From Paraspadella gotoi (lineage: Eukaryota > Chaetognatha): 64,000 nt of DNA. Where the stretch lies: the NCBI GenBank assembly GCA_051294375.1, contig CM119265.1, forward strand, positions 20,120,966 to 20,184,965. Reading direction: 5' to 3'. Of the stretch, positions 41,829 through 54,228 are shown one piece after another. Position numbers and translations under genes: made by a program. A model generated the notes under the pieces. The model made no database searches and was not told where the DNA came from. It saw only the letters and a list, made by a program, of their open reading frames with translations. Each line of letters begins with the position of its first letter. Positions within the stretch are counted from its first letter, which is position 1.

Positions 41829-43164
41829 CTAATAATCCCGCCTTCTAGGCATAGTCATTTTGTAGACGATTCCCTCGACGCCCGGATCCATGTGCCAAAT
41901 TGCATAGGAGACGAGGTAAACGGTGACGGCAAAGAAGACTCCAGTCCAAATCGAGATGTTGAATATTAAGGGATAATTAGCGTCGTAGTGGCTTGCGATA
42001 TTGTCATCATTCTTTTTCTTTTTTTGTTCGTCAGATCCTGGGTGGAAATAAACAGCTATCAGGTTATAATCTTATCTAGCCTGAGGCTATAATTATTTGT
42101 ACGTACTACAATAATTTTCTGATAAAAACGTAACACCAACTTACCGACATCCCTCCGGACGCGAATAGGTGCTCTGAAGCTCCCGTCCCCAGAGGGCAAG
42201 GTCAAAAGTTGGACAGCGATTTCGTCTCCAGAATAGATGGTCGTAAAGTTTTTTACGATCTAAATAGGACATATTTGTAATTACAAAGATTTACCTTTTT
42301 CTGTCACGGAAATATCATAGCAATCCTTTATAATTAGGAAAAGTTAAAAATCACAATGCAAACCATCACCCAATTCAATTCACCTCATGAAGGACGTGTC
42401 CAAGAATTTTCTCCATCTCTTTCGACGATTCGGCCCCGGCTGGCATCTTTATTTGGTAGACGAAGACTATAGGCGCTTGAGCAAGGCGTAGAGCGCCAGT
42501 TTCCGCCATGAAGTAAGTGGTTCTTAAAGAGAGCGACTGAAGATCGGCCAAAAAAGAAGCTTCCGGAGGATTAGAGGCGTTGAGACGGAGATGGAATTTC
42601 TGTGTGAATTGTGAGTCCATTTACAAAATATTTAAAAGTTAAAACAAGGGAGAAAAAAAAAGGAAAATTAACCTGGGCTATAGACAAGGCCCCATCGATC
42701 CTCTCAATGAACGACAACGATTGAACGAACGCCAGATTCGTTGCTGACGCCGAGTTTCCTGGCATTTCTGTCTCGTCGACTCCGACAGTAACGACTTCGG
42801 CCGCGTCCCCGAACGTTTTCTTCATCTGCCGCTTCAATTTCGTCAAATCCACTTCGGCATTTGTCGTTGCAGTGACGCAGGAAGCGCCGCCGCACGAGAA
42901 GCCGAGATCCTGGGGAGTGTCGACGCCATGAACGACGATCAGTAGGTCTGCTTTTGGGCGGCGAAGCGTGTTTCGCCTCAAACCCGCCCAGGAATCCCGC
43001 GAGAAACGAAGTCCGAGCATCCTACCCACGAGATATCCGACATCTCCAGTGTCGATACCGGGCGCGGAGGCGTCGACAAGGACCGTAGACGGGTTGTGCA
43101 CAAAGTTTAAGCTCTGAGAGTCGGCGAGAGCGAGGGTAGCGACGAAAATTGCATATAGTAACAT
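41829..43164 (-). CDS. ATP6AP2: Renin receptor / V-ATPase accessory protein 2
   Basis: Four exons: 42673-43164, 42384-42599, 42145-42259 and 41829-42037, 343 aa (human 350). This is the type I membrane accessory subunit of the V-ATPase, also called the (pro)renin receptor. Residues 1-15 are a signal peptide (MLLYAIFVATLALAD). The luminal domain shows DVGYLVGRMLGLRFSRDSW with the GLRRNTLRRPKADLLIVVHGV block, matching human [24 protein letters not shown]. Exon 4 gives DANYPLIFNISIWTG, the membrane span VFFAVTVYLVSYAIW and the diagnostic tail HMDPGVEGIVYKMT, next to human NMDPGYDSIIYRMT. It ends in RRRDY. All four exons join in consistent phase. The large 2 kb upstream spacer is AT-rich. Confidence 0.94.
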
Positions 43165-45187
43165 GTCTTTATTAATAAGCGTTTACTGAAAGAATAAATA
43201 CGAGAGCTTCAATAAGGAATGCTTACTTAAAATAGGGAAAATTCTCGTTCGATTCGTTACAAGGATCGCCTGTATGCCAGGGGGCGAAAAATTTAAGTGG
43301 GCTTAAAACCGGCGCGGTTGTTTTGTCTCTTTTACAATACCTCTATTGCTTTTATTTTGTTATGCATAAGATAATGCCATATATTTAACTAAACCTCCCC
43401 ATCACATTCATCATTTTACAATTTACATTCGTGAAAAATTATATCCGAACTCAAACCTTCACCAAGTAATTTGTACAGTAGATTTTTTTTTTTCGACCAA
43501 AGTGTTTTTATACCCGAAATGACGTTATGTATCGGTTGGTCTGCTCAAGGGCTGTCAATTAAGATATTTAAAATAATCGCTACAGTATAAAAAATGTATT
43601 TTAAATACGTAAATTTTTAAGCTTTTAATTAGAGTTTTTTCTTTAAAGCATATTAATTACAATAATTTTTAAGTTTAAAGCAAATGGAACTTCTTAATCA
43701 AATAGTGATTTAATTTAAGCTGTAAAAAATTTTTTTCATCAGAAATTGTTGCATAAACATTAAACAAATTCTTCTCTACCATTTAAGTAGGTAGACAGAG
43801 ATTTCAATATGAAACATTTACAACCAACAGAAGACTATTTTATCTCTATTATCATATTCATAAATATTTGTAGTCGCTGTTAATTTTAAATTTAATTTTA
43901 ATTTAAAAGGAAAATGATGAAAAAAGTCCTAAAAGCCCCATATCTCGGCTTAAGGGTTGAATATAAAAAATCGCCTAAAGTTAAATTTGCATGTCCACCT
44001 TAAAATTAAAATTTTCATCAAATTAGGTCCATCAGTTTGGTCGGGACCAATTCTGGGCTCGAAGAAACGAGCTATGATTTTATAATAAGAAGCCTTCTGT
44101 ATTGAATTCTTATAGTTCCCTACTAGGGCGTTTAAAAATAACAAAATATAACAAATCGTATAAGGTACATAGCTATTTTAGTGTAAACAAGTCTGTAGAA
44201 TTCGATGGTGATGACAATTCTTTGTATAATTTTATATTTCCTGTTAAAAATGACGATTTTTAATGTATATAAAATTGTCATAAAATAGTAAAACCATTAT
44301 AAGTTATGATAAATCAAATTTTTAACTTTAGTAATATAAAAATAAAGACTTAGTAACAATTTCAAAATTTGATTCCTTCATTTACATTTCTTTCAAAAAT
44401 TTGTTATAAATAAGAAAATATAATTTTTATATCAAAATTATGTCTTTAAGTTGGTCAAAATTATAATTTTTCTCATTTTAATTTGACTTAAAATTCTAAT
44501 TTTAAGCCAAAAATTACAAAATTTTTAAAAAAATGGTTTTTAATATTTTTAACCTACTTTATGAAAGAATTTGTTAAAATGGATTATACTTTCTTACTTG
44601 GTTATTTGGTTAAATTTTGAAAATGCCTCCGATATTTCTATTTATAAGGTTTATTAGCATCACAGAAGAATAAAAATATGCAAATCAACTTAAAGCCGTT
44701 TTAAAATCATTTAACACAATTTGTTTTTTTCAATAGGCAATATCAGTTAGATACAGGTTTCAATTGCATTTAATTGTAAGCACAGTTAAATAAGAATATT
44801 CAACAAAGTGTTCACATTTGAGAATGCATAATTTTGTTGATTTTACAATGAATTATACAGGTATTTCGGCATATGTTGCTATGTCATCTGCAGTGGCATG
44901 AAAGAAATAATAAAAAAATTTAAAAAAATTTAATATAATTTTTCTTTCTACTGAAGATGACAAGAGACATAAGTCGAAATTTTTTTTTTTCTTTAGCACT
45001 TTAATTTGTAACATTTTAAAAACTAATTACCAACGAACATGTAAAAAATAATAAAAATGATAACTCGTGAATATCACACCTTTATTTATTTAAAATTTAA
45101 TTAATAAAATGTAGTATAGGTATCTTACTTTGAAAGCAAGGATCAATTTATTTAAGTTGGAGAAACCTTACTATATTCCCGAATCAT
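43165..45187. other. AT-rich spacer with an inverted repeat
   Basis: 2.0 kb, strongly AT-rich. The only structured item seen is the 31-bp imperfect inverted repeat at 44,864-44,980. No exon supported on either strand. Confidence 0.6.
44864..44980. repeat. Imperfect inverted repeat with retroelement-tail-like arms
   Basis: Arm 1 (44,864-44,894) begins ATTTCGGCATATG and ends TCATCTGCAGT. Arm 2 (44,950-44,980) read on the minus strand begins ATTTCGACTTATG and ends TCATCTTCAGT. Most bases agree. The arms contain CTGAAGA/CTGCAGA ... GTCGAAA/GCCGAAA, reminiscent of degenerate hammerhead cores. The 55-bp centre is AT-rich. Confidence 0.65.
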
Positions 45188-48100
45188 TTATTCTAAACCT
45201 ATACTACCATGTTCAATAATAAGGTGATCATAAATGAATTGTAATTCGAATTTTTTATTACAAAGATAACACCAATGCGATTCACATTGACTGCAGTGAA
45301 TGTGATTGCATCCATAAGATTTAATAGTTGGGGCTTGGCAGCCTGGACACTTTGAGATTGCTAAGAATTTTACCATTGATGCTTCGCAATCTTCACAAAC
45401 AAAATTATCCGTTGATGAAAATGGAATTTCTGAATCTACTGCACAATGCATGGGCCCAATTTCCTTAATCTGCGCACATCCTTTGCACCATCCATAATAT
45501 AGATCAGGGTTCATTCGTTTATAAATATTTTTAATATGCGATCCATGAAATAAACTTTTTGCCAGTTTGTTATATCGTTCAAATACTTTCAATTTCGGAG
45601 TATTTTTACAAAAAGGACACACCAAATGTGACTGTAGTATTACTTTGCCAGGCTGAATCTGATTAACCCATCTGTTGATACATTCAGAACATGATAGATT
45701 TTCGCAATTACCACAAGGACTTGGGAACATAAGTTTGACAACTTTTTCTTCACAGCATAAAAGACACATCTCAGAGAGCGATCCATCAAGAACTTCGGAC
45801 TTTATCTGATTAATCAGGTTTTCCTGATTGTGAACATGTTGACCCTTAATTTTTAAGCTAAAAATAGGCTCTAAAGCAGCTTTACGAGATATGACTGGCC
45901 AATGTTCTGTAAAGATTTTAAAACTTTTTGAATTACCGATCAGTATTTCAAAAGAATCCTGACCGAATTCAAATAATGATATCAAGCTCAAATTGTACTG
46001 AAAGATATCTTCTAGACAAACTATTTTGTTTTCAAAAGAAGTAATTGGTTTATAAGCGCAGGTAGGGCATTTCCATTCTTGTGATGAAAATTGATTAGAC
46101 GGATTTATGTAAGTATTCAAACATAACACACAGGTTATTCGGTGACCATCAACATTAAACCGACAATAATAGCATTTGGGTTCAACTCTTAAATCTTGAA
46201 TACGAACTACCTCATAAATTGATTGACAAGTTTTACATGTTACTAATTTGGAATACTGGTCACAATTATCGACAGAAGAAGCTATCACTTCATATGATGA
46301 ATCTTGTTCTTTAAAGACGCAGAGTCCGCATTTGCCATTCAATGTCATTAATGTAAAAGATCTATGATGTTTACAAGAGATGCATTGTAATTTATAATCG
46401 GCGTAAACATACTTAGAATTTGGGAGGTGTGCCACTTTTAATGAAAATTGTTTTTTCAATGCTAATCGTATCCTAATAATAATGAATAACCTATGATAGA
46501 CAGTTTTTTCCTCGAGTGTGGTAAACATAGGAATCTTATTTATTAGCTTAACATTTTCATCTGATAAAAGTTCAGGAGAATCTTTCATTTTATCTAATTT
46601 TATCCACTTTCCAATATTTTCATGAAGAAAAATACGAGCACGTTCTGCTAAGTACTTATTATTAGATAAATGAGCAAGAATAGCCAGCAAAAGAGAACCT
46701 CTAAGTGAAAAACGCATACCACGGGAAAGTAAGTGTGGTAGGCATCCGAAAAGATCTACATTAGAGAGACAAACAGGCAAATAAATAGGAATATCGCCTG
46801 CTTTCGGAAATTTGTTTTTAATATTTTCTGTCAATATCAAATGGGTCAATAACATCTGTGCTGCTTTTAAACCGCTTACAGTCGGAGCACGAGCCAACGA
46901 CCTAAGGCATTCAATATCATAATGTTCTTTAACAGCAGCAGGATCTAAAATCAAACAAGGTGAATCTTGTAAAGAATTAGAAATCAGTTTTGTAATTTCT
47001 TCCGTCTGATCGTAGGAGTTCTCGATCCAAACACGTAATTGCTGCTTCTTCTTGTCATCTAAAATATTGTCCAAAGCTAAAGAAAGCTTTGATTTCAAAT
47101 TATCAAGCCGAGAGTCTCCTCTTTGTTTACAGCACAAACGCCAAAGTTTACCAATTATTGGATTATATGTAAGAGCTAAGCATCCTTCTGACGTAAACAT
47201 ATCACTTAAGGTGGAGAATACTAAATCTCTGAAAGTTTCCCTTGAGTCATAGTTTATAAGGAGCTCTTTAATGTTATATAAATCAGTAATCTTTGATAAG
47301 TAATCAAACTTAAAAGGCTCCGTTTCTTTTATATCAACTGATTTTATTTGGGGGTAATCAGCGGAAGACTCACTTTTCACATGAGCAAGTATTTTCTCTT
47401 TGTCTTTGATGCGACAGAGGAAAAAATCTGTATCATAGGCAAATTCATCTCCAAAAATATGTAAAAGCATACCCATCGTTGCTTTAGTAACATTGTAAGG
47501 ACAAGTATCTTTAAGCAATATCACTTCACCAAGTAAACACATGCATACTTTAGTCAGCGCACAACTGCCCGCTGTTATAAAGCTATAAACTGGCACACCA
47601 AGATTGGCAAAGGCTTTACAAATATCTATCCAATCCCACCCTGGATTTTTAGTTTGTAAATGATTTTCTTCTTTCTCCTGGTTTCCTCTATCGCTGTTAC
47701 TCTGTTTACAATGAGGAGGAGCATCTGTGTAATGAATCACAATACTTTGTGAAGTTTGGCTATTTTCAGCGTTTTTAATCATTTCTATTACATAATTTAA
47801 AGCAGTTTTTGTCGCTTCAGGGGCATCACCTCCTCCTTCAGCATTTAAATTATCAACAAATGAAATAACATCTTTCTCAGAGGAGCCGATGGATACTGAA
47901 GTACACACCTTTTCACCATCGCAGTAATCCTTATAAGAAACTACAGCGATTTTAGCGCGATTTTGAAGGACAAGGTTGATAATGGCCATGATCTAAAATG
48001 ATTAATAATGATGAAAATTTTTTTTTTTCAATCAGATTTAATAGTGCTAAATAAACCTGTTTTATTGTAAGAGGCAATGATTTTGCATATGACCCCATCG

Positions 48101-48894
48101 ATCCTGTTGTATCAACCACAAAAATAATGTTAAGGTTAAGTTTATGTGAGCAAATGTCGCCAGCCTGAATAAAAATTGGGGTTAAAAGCAAGTAGTGTCT
48201 TTTTGTTTCCACGAAGTTTGTTAGCTAAGCAAAAAAGTATGTAAAACCTTGACACAAAGTAAAAGGATAGAATCAGAGGCAAAATGACGATCTGAGATTC
48301 TATTCTTTAGAGGAAAACAAGCGTATGATTACCCCTATCTTCAAGCAACGTTAGAATTCAACAATTTCAGATTAATACTTTAGACGAAAATTGAGTAAAT
48401 ATTGATTTATTTACATTATCAACAACGGTAGGTTGTAAATGTAAATAAATCTATATTTACTTAATTTTCGTATATTCTGAAACGCAACGAACAGAAAGAA
48501 ATTATACAAAGATTAATATTTTGAACTAGCAGTCGGTCATTTAATTATAAACCGGGGTACTTAAAAATTTGATTTGTAAATAGCGTCACTCCTTTAATCC
48601 CTGGGTATTGGGTATCCCCGCTTCTGGCTAAAATGCGACGGGATCGATCTAAACATAGCAGTGAAATGAGTTTGTGAGAACTCGTGTTGCGCGTATCAGA
48701 GGCAATCCAACCGTTGACATATAATAATTTTATTCAAGCAATCAACACCGACAACAGGATTAGTTCAACTCTTTTTCTTTTATCATTTCGTCAGTTGGCT
48801 CGATTTCAAATTACTACCAACTACTGTATTATTTAATTTTTTTCAATATATTAAATCTTATTTAAAAACCGTATAGACATTAACTTACCATCAT
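45188..48894 (-). CDS. VWA - RBR (RING-IBR-RING) E3 ubiquitin ligase
   Basis: Exons: 48889-48894 (ATGATG only), 48057-48164 and 45188-47992, about 972 aa. The VWA domain begins at residue 15 (IIFVVDTTGSMGSYAK) with a MIDAS DxTxS at 20-24, then AVVSYKDYCDG, GGGDAPEATKTAL and IVIHYTDAPPHC; this is the VWA type found in alpha-kinase VwkA-like proteins. The middle (about 200-620) is helical and unrecognised. A Cys-rich module at about 640-700 (CKTCQ, CYYC, CVLC, CPTC) precedes the C-terminal RBR: RING1 781-834 (CLLC, CGNC, CSEC, CPFC), IBR about 872-909, RING2 918-953 (CPGC, GCNHIHCSQC, CYLC). The Cys at 933 in GCNH is the expected thioester Cys. Codon use is AT-rich. The first exon and start are weak: an upstream acceptor at 48,207 would give a longer N-terminus. 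Confidence 0.82.
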
Positions 48895-49682
48895 AGTTTC
48901 CCGATTGGAGAACTTTTTGTTTACAGTTTGTCATGAATTATATCTAAAATAAAAACGTAATAAACATTCTTCAAATTAAATATATTTCAAAAATAAAAAC
49001 CGTTTTGCAGCAAATTATGACAATTTGTATATTAATTTTAGTCGGAATACAATAAAAATATTTTTCAAATTTTTCAAACCTTCTTTTAAGAACAAAGATA
49101 ACAAAGATGACCTCTCATTTTTGACTGCGAAAGCACACCAATTTATCAACAAAACGCAATATCAATGACGAGAGGTAGAAAGCGTTATAAGTTACATTTT
49201 AGCTCTTCGAAACATAGAAAAGTTCCCACACCCAATTGAAGAATGTACATGTTAACATTAAACAATAAAAACGAAAAATAAATTTACAAAAATTGAATAC
49301 AAAATAATAACATATAATATTTTTAGGACCAATCATCATAAATATTGCATCAGCTATTTCATAATTGTTTGATAAGGTTGTATTTTCTACATTATGCACA
49401 ACGTACTACTCCTTAATTCTTATTTGACCCAAAACGAAAGCCACTAATTAGCTTAAGAGATACTTATCTGTATCCGAAAATATTAAAAATAACATCGGAA
49501 ATACGAGTGTTTTAAAATCAAGTTTATTAAAAACTCACAATGACTGACGGACCAACAAGTGCTTAATATGTAATATCAAAATAAATATAATTTATAAAAA
49601 AATTAAAATGTGTTAAAAAAAATATACTAAAAATACAAGTCGGGGGTTTATATCTGTAGAACAAGAACGGGAATTCCAATGT

Positions 49683-49988
49683 GTTGGGTCGCAGTAACTT
49701 TATTTTCACGTGCATTTCCCTTTGATCACATGATATGACATTACATAACTAAAGAACTTTCTTTGCCCATGTATTTATGACATGCACGGCATCAGAATTT
49801 TGTCTTTTATTCCTTATAGTTTTAGGGATTCGCTAGCAATCCCTTAGATTTAAGGTTTTTTTTCTGTCTTAACAAATGAGCAACCAACTGTAAGCAAATT
49901 ATATGCATTTTTAACCTAAGTAGGAATAACCAACGGACAGACATACCGACCGACAAGTGAGTTGCTCCGCGAGTACTCGCGGCGCAAC
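49683..49988 (+). mobile_element. Palindrome-ended element, copy 1
   Basis: About 306 bp, related to 61,544-61,864. Shared blocks: GTTG..(C/T)CGCAGT.ACTT at the left, TTTTCACGTG, GACATG.AC.GCAT.AGAATT, GGACAGACATACCGACCGAC, and GTTGCTCCGCGAGTACTCG at the right. The last 28 bases (49,961-49,988) form a palindrome centred on GAGTACTC with a single mismatched pair. The terminal GCGGCGCAAC is the inverse of GTTGCGCCGC, which begins copy 2, so the family has short terminal inverted repeats. No coding capacity. Confidence 0.75.
49961..49988. repeat. 28-bp GC-rich palindrome
   Basis: Arms GTTGC-T-CCGCGAG and TACTCGCGG-C-GCAAC, one mismatched pair (T opposite C), in otherwise AT-rich DNA. Confidence 0.9.
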
Positions 49989-50679
49989 TAAAAAGATCCA
50001 AATACTTCTCCAATTACTTTAAATAACTAAGTATTTTTTTACCAAATGTATTTAAAATATTTTTAAGGCACATTATTTCAAAATATCAAGGCTAAAAAGT
50101 AACAAATAATACAGTAATAAATAACTGTCCCAGCCGTAACTCTGGAATGCGTGTTTTTTTTGTAACAAAGTTATTAACAGTGTATAATTATGAAACGTAT
50201 ACATAAAAAAATATGCGCCTAATCCTTATTTTTTTTTTTATATATTTTGTTCTGAACCTATAATAATAATTTATACACATTATTACATAATTAAAAATTA
50301 TTATCTTCAAATTCATTTATCTTCAAGTTTTTAATATTTCTATATTTTTTACATTTCTATATTTTTAAATTTTACTTTTAAGATTTTGGGTAGTAGAATT
50401 AAATAAATAATAAATAATTTTAACTAATAGACTAATTTTTATAATTATTATAACTATTAATTTTTAAAACAAAGATTAAAAAATGTATGAATAAGGTTTG
50501 AACCATTATCAAACAGTAACGATTTGAAAGAATATCTTATGTTGGTCAATTAGTCTTCAGTATGATAAGAAAGTTAGTAAATTAAAGGTTAAGCATAAAC
50601 AAGCTATAAAATGAGAAATTAAGTTCCTTTTAAAATCTCAAATGTAATATATAAAAACTTTTTTTTCATTATCGGTTAA

Positions 50680-53600
50680 CTAAGAAATGCTTTGCTTCAA
50701 AAACACTTCCAAAACCCCCGAATTTTCTTCAGTAAAGAAAAATTTGTGTTGTCGTAGATAATTAATTACTGAAGGTCTTATTTTTGCATTTCCGCCTCTG
50801 CTACCATTACCTCTACCAGTGACTATGGTTACCTGAGTCTGATGTTTACTTATTTGTGATAAAGTAGAATTAGTGTTTTTAAGTATTTGTTTAAGATCAT
50901 TCATACGGGAATTCAAAACATCTTTTACTAACTTAATAGCTTCATCAACATGTAGTCCATGTAAATCCAGAATGTTTGACTTCTCAAGTTCTCTATGCTT
51001 TGAGTCAAACATCATTTGTGACGCACGTTTATTAGCGTTTCGAACCTTTTCTCCTTCTTTGTGAGCTAACTGGGAGTAATAATAAGCAGCTGGGCGTATA
51101 TTCGATTTAAATGCTTTTTGAGCCTTCTCAAAAAGCTCAACTCGTTTTCTGTGATGCAAAAAAGCCTCTGAACGAAGCAATAAATAATTAAGCTCCTCAT
51201 TATCCTCCGTTTCTTGATTATCATCAGATGACTCTTGAATGTTTTTTTTTTTATTCTTAATTCTAAAGCCAGCTTCTTTAAGACTGTGTACTGTACTTTC
51301 GAAACCACAATTGTTTGATAAAAACATTTCTTCTAAAATATCTTCTTCAATTTCTTCAAACATATCTGTAAGTTTCTTTAGTTTTAATTGGGAAGACAAA
51401 GTATGTAGTTGACAAGGAACCATAGATTCATCAATCATTGGCTGTCGAATTTTCAGCTTGTCTGAGAGTTTTTGTTCTTTCATTATCTCTCTAAAGTTTA
51501 ATTTTTCAGAATTTTGTTGTAGAAAATGTTGTGAGTCAGTACTATTTGACATGTCCTTATGACCTTTTTGTTCCTCCAGAATTTGTTCACTTTGTACAGA
51601 TGTTATTCGATCTGTAATGATATCATAGATTTTCCTCGAACTAATGTGGTCTAATTCTAGATTTAAACTTAACCCCTCGAGAATCGGAACATGTTTCTCA
51701 TCATTCATAGGAAATCTTCCAAATTTTTCTTGTAATTGATTTAGCAAATCGTTAGAAATCGAAAGTATCATTTTATCAGGAGCTAAAAAACTTTTATTAG
51801 GCTTTAAATCAGTAAAATTCAACTGGCTATCACAGGTAATATTGTCATCAATAATACTATCTGGTACCTCAGATAAATAATTATCAATATTTTTTTCTTT
51901 ACCATGTTCACCTTTTACCATTTCAGTTTCAATACCTTTAGAATGAAGAACGTTTAAAGGTTTTTCGAAGTTAAATAAATCCATTTCAGTTTCAGAATCA
52001 TTAAAGTCATAACCTAAACTTAAAACAATATCCACTGCAAATTCAAGATCACCCTGACAGTGCTCTAAAATATCTTCTAAATCTCCTTGATAACAGGTAG
52101 GAAAGCACTCTTTTAAAAATAATAATCCGCCTAAAATTATGGCATCTTCGCCAACTTCATTATTTACATAGGAACTTTTGTCCAAACCCGTTTTGTTTAT
52201 TTCATCGTTTTCTGATATGAATATATCACGAGCTTTAGAACCAATTAAAAGAAAGTTATCTAAAAATACTCTTTGACCATAAGTTAAATTATTAATTCGC
52301 AATGTTCCTTTCACAAAGCTAAAATCTGAACCACTTGTTATCGTTGAATTATCTTTTTTAATACATTTAGTGCCGGCCTCTTGGAACAAATTTTCTTTTG
52401 AATCGATAGGATATGGTGGAAAAGACCATTCATTACTAACAAGAAGGTTATCATCAGTTTTCTTACCAATTTCCATTATATTAAATGACTTAGAAGATTG
52501 GGTTTTGTTAGCTTCACAGTTAACTTCCCAAGTATTTATTAGTTCTGCTTCTAAATTTCTTTCCAACAAGCTAATATACGACTTTTGATCCTCTTCATCT
52601 TCATAATCGTCAGAATCGTAATCAACCAAACGTTTTGGTAATTTTGTATTTACAGGGTCAACTGTTATAATTGCTGAATAACCACTTTCTTCCTTTGTAA
52701 ATGGAGTTGAGTGAGACTTCGGTGCAGTTTCATCACATACCTTTGAGGAACAAGTTCCATTGGTTTTTGTGGTATCATTATCTACTTTGGGCGATTCTAT
52801 AGATGCTCCGCTTTTTGGTAAATCACATTTTTTACAAGTATCAATTAATTGAGTTGCAGTTATATTTCTATCGAATCGAGCAACCGCTCTTTTAAGACTC
52901 TCTAATTGTACTCCATGCTTATTTTTTCGGTATAGAACGTTTGGGTTAAATGACCAGGGAGTTTCTGGCTCCATTAGTTCGAGCCTAAAATTATGTTTCA
53001 AGCATATCTTGACATAAGGAACCATTTCCCATATCTCTGTATTAGTGTTATCAATAATTATTGGATTATAAATTCCAGCTTCAAGGTGATTTTTGACTCT
53101 AGAAAAGTTCCAGTCATGAGCATCTTTCAATCTATCCAGGGAAAACTTGTAATCGCCTTTATCGTTAATAAAAAAATCATCACTGCTAAAAATCATGCCT
53201 TGGTCCAATTTAATATGCTGTGCTAAACTAGACTTTCCACTTCCTGAACAGCCTCTTAGTATTACCATTACTTTTCCATATTTAACTAAATTCGAAATAT
53301 AATCACGTTTTTTGTCCCAGTTTTCATATATCTTTGTTTTTTTGTTTTTTTTTATTTTTCGGTTCTCACATTTCAAGCTAGGTTTTTTAGCCATATCCAA
53401 GTAAGACAATTGCTCGCCATTTTTTGTGTTAGCAATATGTAAGGGCGAAGCAAATGATGTATTTGTGCATGTAATTTCTTGATCCACATGCTGCTTCATA
53501 ACGTCAGAATTACGTGAATGTGATTTTTTCTTTCTCTGTGGAAGAGGTTGGTCAAAAAGAAAAGGGCCAACATCTTTTAATGCAAAATCTTTTTCTCTTG

Positions 53601-54228
53601 TCTCGTTGTCATCAGCATTGACACTGTCACAATCCCTTTGAGATTTCGGTTTTTCAATCCACCTTTCATAATTTTGCTGTTGCATTAAATCTGTTTCTTT
53701 TTTTTTATCGCTTTTCAATTCATTTTCCATAATACTTGAACTTAAAGCATGCCCTAAATCATTAACAAGCGAATGAAAATAGGCCGTAGAAGGCACCTTA
53801 ATTGGCTCTTGATTAATTGAAAAATGTGACAGTTGCGTTGAGCACGGAACGCTAATCGAACTTGGAAAAAACTCCGGAGCTTCGGCTGACAGCAATGAGG
53901 TGCTGTGCATACTGGGGGGAGTTTCCATCCGATCACTATTTAACTTAAAATCAACACCGTTTTCAGTCGTTTCGAGTGTGGTTAAAGTTTCAGCATTTGA
54001 GACAATTCCTTTAAAAATATTTTGTTCTGTCGGAGACTCCTCAGTCGAATTTATGTGAAGAAGGGTCTCCAAAGCAGCTTCGAGATTACCATTGTATTGT
54101 TCAGCAATTATTTCCACAACATCACCATCGAGTTTTCCATAGAACATGTTTTTTAAGTCTTGTAACGAAACGGGAGATGAAAAAACAGGTTCTGAAGGTT
54201 GATGAAGAAGTTTCTTCTTTTTTGGCAT
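50680..54228 (-). CDS. N4BP2: NEDD4-binding protein 2 homologue (CUE - P-loop kinase - Smr)
   Basis: Single exon, 1182 aa. Human N4BP2 has 5'-polynucleotide kinase and nicking activity and binds NEDD4 and Bcl-3. The N-terminal CUE-like segment (LKNMFYGKLDGDVVEIIAEQ, NLEAALETLL) lies at about 23-58. The kinase domain starts with Walker A GCSGSGKSS at about 327-335, then FSSDDFF at about 348-354, WNFSRVKNHLEAGIYNPIII and DNTNTEIWEM, and RLELMEPETPW. Further UBA/CUE-like helices occur around 740-790 (LEDILEHCQGDLEFAVDIVL) and about 980-1020. The C-terminal Smr domain (about 1090-1182) has LDLHGLHVDEAIKLVKDVL, VTIVTGRGNGSRGG and SVINYLRQH. AT-rich codons. The ATG is only 47 bp below the coiled-coil stop and follows TTTATTTTTTTAG at 7 nt. 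Confidence 0.93.
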   Translation of the reverse strand: MPKKKKLLHQPSEPVFSSPVSLQDLKNMFYGKLDGDVVEIIAEQYNGNLEAALETLLHINSTEESPTEQNIFKGIVSNAETLTTLETTENGVDFKLNSDRMETPPSMHSTSLLSAEAPEFFPSSISVPCSTQLSHFSINQEPIKVPSTAYFHSLVNDLGHALSSSIMENELKSDKKKETDLMQQQNYERWIEKPKSQRDCDSVNADDNETREKDFALKDVGPFLFDQPLPQRKKKSHSRNSDVMKQHVDQEITCTNTSFASPLHIANTKNGEQLSYLDMAKKPSLKCENRKIKKNKKTKIYENWDKKRDYISNLVKYGKVMVILRGCSGSGKSSLAQHIKLDQGMIFSSDDFFINDKGDYKFSLDRLKDAHDWNFSRVKNHLEAGIYNPIIIDNTNTEIWEMVPYVKICLKHNFRLELMEPETPWSFNPNVLYRKNKHGVQLESLKRAVARFDRNITATQLIDTCKKCDLPKSGASIESPKVDNDTTKTNGTCSSKVCDETAPKSHSTPFTKEESGYSAIITVDPVNTKLPKRLVDYDSDDYEDEEDQKSYISLLERNLEAELINTWEVNCEANKTQSSKSFNIMEIGKKTDDNLLVSNEWSFPPYPIDSKENLFQEAGTKCIKKDNSTITSGSDFSFVKGTLRINNLTYGQRVFLDNFLLIGSKARDIFISENDEINKTGLDKSSYVNNEVGEDAIILGGLLFLKECFPTCYQGDLEDILEHCQGDLEFAVDIVLSLGYDFNDSETEMDLFNFEKPLNVLHSKGIETEMVKGEHGKEKNIDNYLSEVPDSIIDDNITCDSQLNFTDLKPNKSFLAPDKMILSISNDLLNQLQEKFGRFPMNDEKHVPILEGLSLNLELDHISSRKIYDIITDRITSVQSEQILEEQKGHKDMSNSTDSQHFLQQNSEKLNFREIMKEQKLSDKLKIRQPMIDESMVPCQLHTLSSQLKLKKLTDMFEEIEEDILEEMFLSNNCGFESTVHSLKEAGFRIKNKKKNIQESSDDNQETEDNEELNYLLLRSEAFLHHRKRVELFEKAQKAFKSNIRPAAYYYSQLAHKEGEKVRNANKRASQMMFDSKHRELEKSNILDLHGLHVDEAIKLVKDVLNSRMNDLKQILKNTNSTLSQISKHQTQVTIVTGRGNGSRGGNAKIRPSVINYLRQHKFFFTEENSGVLEVFLKQSIS

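Larger units (their letters stand above)
48895..50679. other. AT-rich spacer with the palindrome-ended element
   Basis: 1.8 kb. Contains 5' UTR of the VWA-RBR gene just above 48,894 (with a TTTTAG acceptor at about 48,943) and the 49,683-49,988 element. The rest is AT-rich with no exon. Confidence 0.6.

Noticed and set aside
43950-44144. Minus-strand 64-codon ORF
   Set aside because: AT-rich spacer, no homology or splice context.
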